Made by a program: the position numbers and the translations under genes | Part shown: positions 34,413-41,617 of the stretch, one piece after another | Layout of the letters: each line of letters starts with the position of its first letter | Position numbering within the stretch: position 1 is the stretch's first letter | Source: Clostridiales bacterium | Lineage (GTDB): Bacteria; Bacillota; Clostridia; Peptostreptococcales; Acidaminobacteraceae | Reading direction: 5' to 3' | Length of the DNA: 64,000 nucleotides | Assembly (NCBI GenBank): GCA_016342415.1 | Contig: JAEIOD010000008.1 | Span: forward strand, 124,001-188,000 | Notes under the pieces: model-generated | Told to the model about the DNA's origin: nothing | What the model saw: the letters and a program-made list of their open reading frames with translations, nothing else | Database searches by the model: none

Positions 34413-36056
34413 CTAACTTAAGCCTGTCATGACTCCTAATACTATGAATATTGAACCAAATACTATTAACACGCCTTGAAACTTGATCTGGAACTTAATC
34501 CATGAAGTCCACTCTACTCTTGCAACTCCTAAAACTGCCATTAGACATGCAGAAGTTGGAACAATTAGATTTGTAAACCCATCACCTAATTGGAATGCAA
34601 GAACTGCTACTTGTTTTGTTACACCAATCAGTTCAGCAAGTGGTGCCATGAGCGGCATCGTAAGTGCTGCCTGCCCAGAACCAGATACAACAAAGAAGTT
34701 GAACACCGATTGGAAAACAAACATTAACCATGCCGAAAATACTGCAGGTAGGTTTCCTAATACATTAGCCATTCCACTTAAAATGGTATTCAGTATTGAA
34801 GGAGTTGCTGCACCAGAACCACCTAATACCAACACGATACCTTTTGCAAGACCTACAACCATTGCTGCCCCTAATAAATCTTTTGCACCTTCTCTAAACG
34901 ATGATGCTATATCATTCACATGCATATTTTCGAGTTTGAAAATAACGCCGATAATACCTGAAACTAATCCCAGGGTAAAAAATATAGTTGCAATTTCAGG
35001 TAAGTAATACTCCGATTCTTTTACACCTACAACAATCCAGACTATAGCAGCTAAAAGAGATAACAAAACTAGTATATGACCGATTCCGAAATGTACGTGT
35101 TCATCTTTCTTTTGCTTAAATTCATTTCTGAAATATTCATCAGTTTTATAAGAAATTGATTTTTCTGGGTGCCTTTTAATTTTAACTGCATACATAATCG
35201 TAAATACTATTCCTAAAACAGTAAAGAATGTAAACATTATTATTCTAAAACCAGCTCCCGACTGAATGGGTAGTCCAGCTATTCCCTGTGCAATCGAAAC
35301 TGAAAACGGATTCATCCATGAAGTCGCAAATCCAATTTGAGTTGCAACATAAGTAATTAAAATACCTGTTACCGCATCATAACCCATTGCAACCATTAAC
35401 GGTACTAACATCAATGTAAATGGTATTGCTTCTTCGCCCATTCCAAAGATTGCACCACCAGCAGCGAATGCAACAAACAATGCAGCAATCATAACCAGTT
35501 CAAATCCTTTTGTCTTTTTTATAAGTTTTAGGATACCATTTTCAACAGCACCTGTCTTTATTACTATACCAAAAGATCCACCTACAATAAGAATGAACAT
35601 CATTACTCCTACTGCCGAACCCCACTTATCACCTGATACAAATCCTTCAAAGGCAAAGTTTAGGAAACCTACTCCACCCCATTTTTCAAATAATTTTATT
35701 TTTGATTTAGTACCATCAGTTGAATAATCACCATATTTTTGGATAACTTTAAACTTCTCTGTTTCCACAGCTTTTGCCTTAGATTTCTTAATGGATCCAA
35801 GTTCTTCTTCACCTTTAAATACATATGTTTTGTCACCACTTGCATCTATGACAAAATTCTCACCTTCAAAAGTAAATTCACCTACTTCACCTTCAGCTAC
35901 ATCTACTATTAACTCATCATTGTAATCCAATGCTTGATATGAAACATCAAAAGTTCCATTTGGTATCACATAAGTCAATAAAGCTGCTAATACCACAACA
36001 AAGAATATAATTACATAAGTATCTGGCATGCGCCATTTTTTGTTCTTTAATTCCAT
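34413..36056 (-). CDS. YfcC family transporter
   Basis: A 547-aa membrane protein of the YfcC/AbgT-like superfamily. The first helix (residues 12-30) is followed by an unusually long polar loop (about 32-140), then about ten hydrophobic segments with FAAGGAIFGMGEEAIPFTLM, GFATSWMNPFSVSIAQGIAGLP and VSGSGQAALTMPLMAPLAE. Relatives carry amino acids or short peptides. It belongs to a minus-strand cluster with a sigma-54 activator and isoaspartyl dipeptidase and has its own sigma-54 promoter, so it probably imports isoaspartyl peptides or exports the released amino acids. Confidence 0.9.
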   Translation of the reverse strand: MELKNKKWRMPDTYVIIFFVVVLAALLTYVIPNGTFDVSYQALDYNDELIVDVAEGEVGEFTFEGENFVIDASGDKTYVFKGEEELGSIKKSKAKAVETEKFKVIQKYGDYSTDGTKSKIKLFEKWGGVGFLNFAFEGFVSGDKWGSAVGVMMFILIVGGSFGIVIKTGAVENGILKLIKKTKGFELVMIAALFVAFAAGGAIFGMGEEAIPFTLMLVPLMVAMGYDAVTGILITYVATQIGFATSWMNPFSVSIAQGIAGLPIQSGAGFRIIMFTFFTVLGIVFTIMYAVKIKRHPEKSISYKTDEYFRNEFKQKKDEHVHFGIGHILVLLSLLAAIVWIVVGVKESEYYLPEIATIFFTLGLVSGIIGVIFKLENMHVNDIASSFREGAKDLLGAAMVVGLAKGIVLVLGGSGAATPSILNTILSGMANVLGNLPAVFSAWLMFVFQSVFNFFVVSGSGQAALTMPLMAPLAELIGVTKQVAVLAFQLGDGFTNLIVPTSACLMAVLGVARVEWTSWIKFQIKFQGVLIVFGSIFIVLGVMTGLS

Positions 36057-36098
36057 TTTATCCCCCTTAATATACTATAATTCCGACACTAATTATAA

Positions 36099-36114
36099 TG
36101 CAATTCACGTGCCA
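36099..36114 (-). promoter_or_regulatory. Sigma-54 promoter of the YfcC gene
   Basis: Read on the minus strand: TGGCAC-GTGAA-TTGCA, a full match to the -24/-12 consensus TGGCAC-N5-TTGCW, 43 bp upstream of the YfcC start codon. Confidence 0.9.
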
Positions 36115-36170
36115 ATTATAAACGTAAAAATAATCAGAGATTCTATGTATTTTGGGTGGAATTCGCTGTT

Positions 36171-36197
36171 TAATGGTTAACCAATATAACACCAAAT
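36171..36197. promoter_or_regulatory. Candidate upstream activator site for the sigma-54 regulator
   Basis: TAATGGTTA and the palindrome TGGTTAACCA (36174-36183), followed by AACACCAAAT, lie 60-85 bp upstream of the YfcC -24 box, the usual place for enhancer-binding proteins. Related ACACCATTA units occur near iadA. Confidence 0.55.
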
Positions 36198-36200
36198 AGC

Positions 36201-38237
36201 TTAATGCCCCATTATAAGACCAATAGCTTTTTCAGTTATAACTGTACCTTTTTTTCCTTTACTCATAATGATCAAATCTTTTTCCATCAAATGTTTTAAT
36301 CTCGTTCTCATTTGATACTTAGTCATCATAAAATCAGTACCAATTGTATCCTCAGATAACTTCTCCCTCCCACAAGGTATATCATTATTATTATAGTAAT
36401 GAATTTTTTTCAGAATAAAGTGATACTCCGAACTTAAATTGTCAATAACATTAACTTGATTTACGCTTTCATGAAGAGTCTCTCTTTCCTGAAAAAACTC
36501 TGTATCAGGAAAACAATCCATATTTAATTCAGTACCATCAGAAACTGCAACCATATAGTCTATTGTATTTTTTAACTCACGAACATTTCCATACCAGTTA
36601 TATTGGAAAAGTTTGTCCCTAACATCATTAGAGATTGTTTTTATTTCTGATGTGGCGTTTACAAGCATATAAGAAATCAGATTGGGTATGTCTGACTTTC
36701 TTTCTCTTAAAGGAGGTACTTTAATATACCCCATTTTTAACCTATGATATAAATCCTCTCTAAACTCATTATTCTTAACCATTTCAAATAGATTTTTATT
36801 TGTAGCTGCTACTATTCTTACATCAATCGGCTTAATTTCACTACCGCCTACGCGCATTATTTCTTTTTCCTGCAAAACTCTAAGGAGTCTTGCTTGAAGC
36901 TTAACAGATATATCACCAATTTCATCTAAGAAAATCGTACCGCCATCAGCTTGTTCGAACAAACCGATTTTCCCACCTTTTTTTGCACCCGTAAACGCTC
37001 CCTCTTCATAACCGAATAATTCACTTTCAATCAGGTCATCAGAAAGTGCACTAAAATTAACTGCCAAATAAGGTCCGTTTTTTCTATTAGAAGCGTTGTG
37101 TATTGCACTTGCAAACAATTCCTTGCCAGAACCATTTTCTCCATATATAAGCATTGTTAATTCTGACTTAGCTAGTTTTCTTGAAATTCTTATGACTTTC
37201 TGCATCCTTTCAGAGTTACCTATGATGTCATCAAATTCATACTTTGCAAAGTACCCTTTTTTTATTAGTTCTCGTTTTAATCTGTCAGATTCAGTAATTG
37301 TTTCTTTTATACTTTTAAATTTAGCTATGGTTGAAGTACTACTGTTTAGCCTTATTTTAGAAACTGAGTATTCTGTATGATTCACTTTAAACACTTTATC
37401 TTCAAAGTGATTCTCATCAAGTAAGAATTCAAGTAAATCAGGATTATAAAGAATCTCTTTTAAGTTTCTACCTATATGAAAGACAAAATTAGAATTTAAT
37501 ATTTTTCTTAAGTTCTCATTTGAGACGCTAATAATGCCATACTTGTCATATACCAATAACCCATCAGACAAACCATCAATAACACTCTCCAGGTGTGTAT
37601 TCAGTTCAAGTATTCTATTTTTAGACTCTGCTAATCTTCTAGCTATTTGAATTGTTTTTTCCAAATATTTTTGGGAGAATTGTCCTGCTTTTGTATCTAA
37701 AATCCCTAATTTGTTTAAAATTTTGGTAATAGTAGTAAAGTCCATGATCCTTGGTCCAATATCATATATCTGCGTAATGAAATCAGGTACAATTTCCTCT
37801 TCACCAGGTGTAATTGCAACTCTTATTGATCGATCTACATCCTCTATGCCAGGATAATACGGAACGTAATCTACATGAGTTAAACCCAGATCCTTGATAT
37901 GTTCAATTACATCATAAACAATTTCAGGCAGTTCATTTACAAATAATACCCTAGTGTTATCTGGTATTCCTACAATTTGATCAAGAAAATCATTATTAAT
38001 TGTACGTTTAGCGACAATTAATTCTAAATCATCTCTATATAGATTTAAATCTTTAATCTCATCTAAAACAAACTCAGAAGATATTATTACTAAATTGTCA
38101 TTAAGAATGGGGATAATATCTTCATTTGTAGCATAACCTTTAATTTCAAACGAGTCATCTAAATATTCTTTTAACTGATTTATCAAAGTATCCTTTGTCC
38201 TTATTGATCCTGCTATCAAAGAAATTATCTTTCTCAT
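36201..38237 (-). CDS. Sigma-54-dependent transcriptional activator
   Basis: A 678-aa enhancer-binding protein. The N-terminal about 200 residues are a PrpR-like sensor domain, followed by a PAS-like domain (VIDGLSDGLLVYDKYGIISVSN near 215-240) and a AAA+ domain: Walker A GENGSGKE near 365, the sigma-54 contact loop GAFTGAKKGG near 420, Walker B GGTIFLDEIGD near 440 and the arginine finger region FREDLYHRL. The C terminus is a winged-helix-like domain instead of the usual Fis helix-turn-helix. It lies between iadA and the YfcC gene, both of which have consensus sigma-54 promoters. Confidence 0.93.
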   Translation of the reverse strand: MRKIISLIAGSIRTKDTLINQLKEYLDDSFEIKGYATNEDIIPILNDNLVIISSEFVLDEIKDLNLYRDDLELIVAKRTINNDFLDQIVGIPDNTRVLFVNELPEIVYDVIEHIKDLGLTHVDYVPYYPGIEDVDRSIRVAITPGEEEIVPDFITQIYDIGPRIMDFTTITKILNKLGILDTKAGQFSQKYLEKTIQIARRLAESKNRILELNTHLESVIDGLSDGLLVYDKYGIISVSNENLRKILNSNFVFHIGRNLKEILYNPDLLEFLLDENHFEDKVFKVNHTEYSVSKIRLNSSTSTIAKFKSIKETITESDRLKRELIKKGYFAKYEFDDIIGNSERMQKVIRISRKLAKSELTMLIYGENGSGKELFASAIHNASNRKNGPYLAVNFSALSDDLIESELFGYEEGAFTGAKKGGKIGLFEQADGGTIFLDEIGDISVKLQARLLRVLQEKEIMRVGGSEIKPIDVRIVAATNKNLFEMVKNNEFREDLYHRLKMGYIKVPPLRERKSDIPNLISYMLVNATSEIKTISNDVRDKLFQYNWYGNVRELKNTIDYMVAVSDGTELNMDCFPDTEFFQERETLHESVNQVNVIDNLSSEYHFILKKIHYYNNNDIPCGREKLSEDTIGTDFMMTKYQMRTRLKHLMEKDLIIMSKGKKGTVITEKAIGLIMGH

Positions 38238-38256
38238 ACATCCTCCTCATTGATAT

Positions 38257-38284
38257 AAAAGCGCTACCAAAAGATAGCGCTTTT
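38257..38284. terminator. Hairpin between iadA and the regulator gene
   Basis: AAAAGCGCTA / TAGCGCTTTT with an 8-nt loop, just past the iadA stop and before the regulator start. It can limit read-through from iadA into the regulator. Confidence 0.75.
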
Positions 38285-38286
38285 AT

Positions 38287-39459
38287 TTACTCAAAAGTAC
38301 CTTTTACTAGCACTTCTTTATTTTTTACCATTATTACGCCTTTTGCAATTACTGTTTCAATACTTAAATCCTTTGAATCTGCAATTACTATATCTCCATC
38401 ATTCCCAACTACCAGATTACCTTTTTTAGATAGTTTAAGTATTCTTGCGGGATTTTCAGTTATAACCTTGAGAGCTATTTCTAATGGAATATTTTCTTTT
38501 TTTACAGAATCAATCACGGCTTGATATAAAGACTGTAAACTACCTACTTTTAAGCCAATCAAATTATTGTTTTTGTCGAAGATGGGTAAACTACCTTGCC
38601 CATCAGAAGTGAAAGTAACTTGATCAACAGATATCTTTTCATCTATAATCCTTCTAAGTGCCTTTGGGCAGCTGACTTCACCTTCTTCAATAAATTTATC
38701 AATTGTTGAAGTAGTAAAATCCAAATAACCACCATTCTTAGCATAATCTATGCCTTCTTCAAATAATTCCTTATTTCTATTCATATGAGTCGGTAAAAAT
38801 TGTGTAAATGGAATTTCCGACTTTTCTCTTATCTCATACAACTTATCCATGTTACTCTTTCCATCACCCATGTGTATATTTATAATACCCGCTTTGTTTG
38901 ATAACATCCCACCGACTCTGGCAGAGGAAGCTATTTTCATTAATTCCTCTACAGTTGGTACTGAAGATCTATGATCAGAAACAGCAATTTCTCCAACTCC
39001 AATTATTTTTTCAACTAAGACGATATCATCCTGTATATCACCAGTTAATGTCCGAACAGGCACATGATACGATCCGCTGTATACAAATGTGCTGATCCCC
39101 TCTTCTTCTAATGCATAGGCTTTAGCTAAAAGATTTGTCATAGAACGAGTTGTACCATCGGTTCCCAAACAACCTACAACAGTTGTTACACCTGCAGTTG
39201 TTATTTCACTAAGCTTAATTTCCGGTGTCCGAGTTCTAAAACTTCCTTCCCCACCGCCTCCAGTGATATGAACATGACCATCGATAAAACCAGGATATAC
39301 ATTTTTATCAATACAATTTATAACTTCTATATTCACTTCGTTACTTTTTAAATCTATTTTATCTTCAATAGCTAGGATTTCCTTACCAGCAAGAAGAATA
39401 TCTTTTCGCCCCAAAAACTCTGGTGCATACACATTTCCATTCTTTAATAAAATAAGCAT
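38287..39459 (-). CDS. iadA: Isoaspartyl dipeptidase
   Basis: A 390-aa amidohydrolase. Start set at 39459, behind GGAGG; a TTG five codons earlier is less likely. Metal-site motifs are GFIDGHVHITGGGG, VSDHRSS, IINIHMGDG, LPTHMNRN and FTSDGQGS, all typical of IadA, which splits beta-aspartyl dipeptides released from damaged proteins. Where E. coli IadA has the carbamylated bridging lysine a few residues before SDHR, this protein has Glu (GVGEIAVSDHR). First of three clustered genes; regulated by sigma-54. Confidence 0.92.
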   Translation of the reverse strand: MLILLKNGNVYAPEFLGRKDILLAGKEILAIEDKIDLKSNEVNIEVINCIDKNVYPGFIDGHVHITGGGGEGSFRTRTPEIKLSEITTAGVTTVVGCLGTDGTTRSMTNLLAKAYALEEEGISTFVYSGSYHVPVRTLTGDIQDDIVLVEKIIGVGEIAVSDHRSSVPTVEELMKIASSARVGGMLSNKAGIINIHMGDGKSNMDKLYEIREKSEIPFTQFLPTHMNRNKELFEEGIDYAKNGGYLDFTTSTIDKFIEEGEVSCPKALRRIIDEKISVDQVTFTSDGQGSLPIFDKNNNLIGLKVGSLQSLYQAVIDSVKKENIPLEIALKVITENPARILKLSKKGNLVVGNDGDIVIADSKDLSIETVIAKGVIMVKNKEVLVKGTFE

Positions 39460-39550
39460 ATTCGTCCTCCACAATATATTATGATATTCAGGTACTATGC
39501 CATATATTCATATGTCATTATATCACATTTTTGTTGTAATAGTGATATAC

Positions 39551-39592
39551 ACACCATTAAAAAGCCTTTAAAACACCATTAAAACACCATTA
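39551..39592. repeat. Three helically phased ACACCATTA repeats
   Basis: Copies start at 39551, 39573 and 39584, so the spacings are 22 and 11 bp and all face the same side of the helix. They lie between the iadA sigma-54 promoter and its start codon. Similar units (TAATGGTTA, AACACCAAA) lie upstream of the YfcC promoter, so they may bind the sigma-54 activator. Confidence 0.6.
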
Positions 39593-39678
39593 TTTTTTCA
39601 ACTGTACAATACCAAATCAGCTCGAATCACAGCTATTTATTATTTTACATTTCATCCTCCTTCTTTGTATAAATATAG

Positions 39679-39694
39679 AGCAATATTTGTGCCA
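39679..39694 (-). promoter_or_regulatory. Sigma-54 promoter of iadA
   Basis: Read on the minus strand: TGGCAC-AAATA-TTGCT, a full match to TGGCAC-N5-TTGCW. It lies about 220 bp upstream of the iadA ATG, giving a leader of roughly 200 nt. Confidence 0.88.
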
Positions 39695-39908
39695 AAAGAA
39701 AAGAAGAGTCCTCTATTTGCTTTATTAAGTAAAACATTCAATATAAAACCATTCTCAATTATTACAGCAAATGACTTCATGACTTTAACGATTTTATTGA
39801 TTACATTTCATAAAACATTTACATAGCCTTATAACCAACTCACAGAATTAAGTCATTATAGTGGAATTAACAATACTGTTATGTTAAAATTTAGGAGGAA
39901 AGATTTAT

Positions 39909-39932
39909 ATGGTTCCAAGAAAACAAATGTAG
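39909..39932 (+). CDS. Possible 7-aa leader peptide of the MFS exporter
   Basis: AGGAGG (39893-39898), then 10 nt, then ATG and the peptide MVPRKQM followed by TAG. It lies 46 bp upstream of the MFS transporter start codon. Short leader peptides ahead of drug exporters can act in ribosome-stalling attenuation; that role is inferred. Confidence 0.4.
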   Translation: MVPRKQM

Positions 39933-39978
39933 TATTTTTGAGTACAAAACTCGTTGACATGCAGAAACAGGAGGTCTA

Positions 39979-41274
39979 ATGAAAAACACTAATTCAATTT
40001 TCAAAAACCGAAACTTCAGTCTTTTTTTTGCCGGTAGTATCGTTTCTCAAATCGGTAGTATTTTCATTAATTTCGCAACAGGTTTATTCATTTTGGATTT
40101 AACGGGAAAAGCCATGTATATGTCGGTATTTATGGCCATCTCAGCAGCCATGTATATTTTTATGCAGCCTTTCTTGGGTGCTGTTGTCGATCGTTTAAAC
40201 AAGGTCAAAGTACTCTATCGGTTAGACTACGCCAGTGGTGTGACGGATTTAGCTCTTGCTGCTTTACTGTTTTCAACCGATGATCCAACATTAATATTAA
40301 TCGGTTTGTTCATAAACGGCATCATCAATTCAACCATGATGGCAATGTATCAACCAACCTCTCAAAGCATGGTGCCACTGATGTTAAAAGAGGAAGAACT
40401 CACCCCTGCTTATTCATTCATGTCTACGCTTGGTAACTTCCAAAACATTCTCGGTGTGCTCTTTGCTGCGATTTGTTACGTAACTTTCGGATTCAAATGG
40501 TTGCTTGTTTTTAACGGTACAAGCTTTGTTATCGCTGCATTTCTAGAAATGTTTATTAAAATCGAACACTCACCAAAGATTTCCGAAGGTGGATTGAACA
40601 AACTGATAAGCGAAGTAAAAGAAGGTTATTCTTACATGCACAAAAAGAAAGAACTCATAAATATGGCAAAAGTTGCCGTGATCATGAACTTCTTCCTAGT
40701 TGGAGCCTTTGGTATTACAATGCCTTATATGATTAACAACGATCTAGGATTACCACCTTATATCTTAGCGGGTGTAAGTGTGGCTATGAGCATAGGTGGC
40801 ATCATCATGTCACTGAGAATTGCCAATCAACAAGTCACTGATGCAGGCAACAGAATATACTATGGATTTTTATGGGGATGGTTCTGTTTAGTTGCCATAT
40901 TATTAGACTATTACTTATTCTCAATTCAGGTGATACCACAGCTTGCCTTTATCTGCATTCTTTTTATAACGCTGATTCTATTTGGAGCCTCAGGCAGTTA
41001 TATTCAAATTCCATTAAACACATCTTATGCCAAACGTGTTGATAAAGAGATGATGGCTAGAGTCATGGCTCTAAGACATGCACTTTCATCAGTGGCGACG
41101 CCTCTTGCCATGATAGTTTACGGATTTGTTATTGATGGTCTTGGTGTACTTGCAGCTCTCAGCTTGGGAGTAATCGGAATCGGAGTTGCAACGCTTTATT
41201 CAAAATTCAACGTTCATATACGTTCACTCAACGATACACCTGAAATATCCATAGAAAAAATCAATATAGAATAA
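39979..41274 (+). CDS. MFS transporter, drug-efflux (MFS_3) type
   Basis: A 431-aa protein with 12 predicted membrane segments. The N terminus (FKNRNFSLFFAGSIVSQIGS) and the loop-2 motif GAVVDRLNKVKVLYRLD are those of the macrolide-efflux-like MFS_3 group; such exporters use the proton gradient to remove drugs. CAGGAGG precedes the ATG. A short upstream reading frame with its own ribosome binding site may control it. Substrate unknown. Confidence 0.88.
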   Translation: MKNTNSIFKNRNFSLFFAGSIVSQIGSIFINFATGLFILDLTGKAMYMSVFMAISAAMYIFMQPFLGAVVDRLNKVKVLYRLDYASGVTDLALAALLFSTDDPTLILIGLFINGIINSTMMAMYQPTSQSMVPLMLKEEELTPAYSFMSTLGNFQNILGVLFAAICYVTFGFKWLLVFNGTSFVIAAFLEMFIKIEHSPKISEGGLNKLISEVKEGYSYMHKKKELINMAKVAVIMNFFLVGAFGITMPYMINNDLGLPPYILAGVSVAMSIGGIIMSLRIANQQVTDAGNRIYYGFLWGWFCLVAILLDYYLFSIQVIPQLAFICILFITLILFGASGSYIQIPLNTSYAKRVDKEMMARVMALRHALSSVATPLAMIVYGFVIDGLGVLAALSLGVIGIGVATLYSKFNVHIRSLNDTPEISIEKINIE

Positions 41275-41310
41275 CGTATTGAAAATATATCTAACAGATG
41301 CTAATACAAT

Positions 41311-41383
41311 ACATAATCGAACTGGTCAAAACCAGTCTGAGAAGTAAAGTGCTTCTTAAATCTGTTTCTTTTCATGTATTACA
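41311..41383 (+). other. selC-like relic E
   Basis: ACTGGTCAAAACCAGT recalls the selC anticodon arm with three loop bases lost. The following TGAGAAG-N7-CTTCTTA forms a perfect 7-bp variable-arm-like stem, and AATACAT (5') can pair with ATGTATT (3') as an acceptor-like stem. The D arm is missing. A terminator follows about 10 nt later, as at selC. Confidence 0.6.
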
Positions 41384-41392
41384 CTCATAACA

Positions 41393-41429
41393 AACAGCAG
41401 TAGAAATTTCTCTACTGCTGTTATTTTTT
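41393..41429 (+). terminator. Rho-independent terminator
   Basis: Perfect 12-bp hairpin AACAGCAGTAGA / TCTACTGCTGTT with a 6-nt loop and a following ATTTTTTG. It ends the MFS transcript or the selC-like relic. Confidence 0.9.
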
Positions 41430-41617
41430 GCTGTAAAAATCAAATTACACATTTTAACACTACTTTTGATACTTATAACACCTGTTGCTATAAGCACAAT
41501 TCCAACTAAAACCAATTTAGTTCAATAACAACAGTCATATATCATATCCAGACCTTGTTCTTTTGTACACAAATTTCATTACAGTACAATCATTACAGAT
41601 ATGAACTATGACCAAAC

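Noticed and set aside
39540..39600. The ACACCATTA repeats as a CRISPR-like array
   Set aside because: Units are only 9 bp with 2-13 bp between them, no cas genes are present; they fit a protein-binding site.
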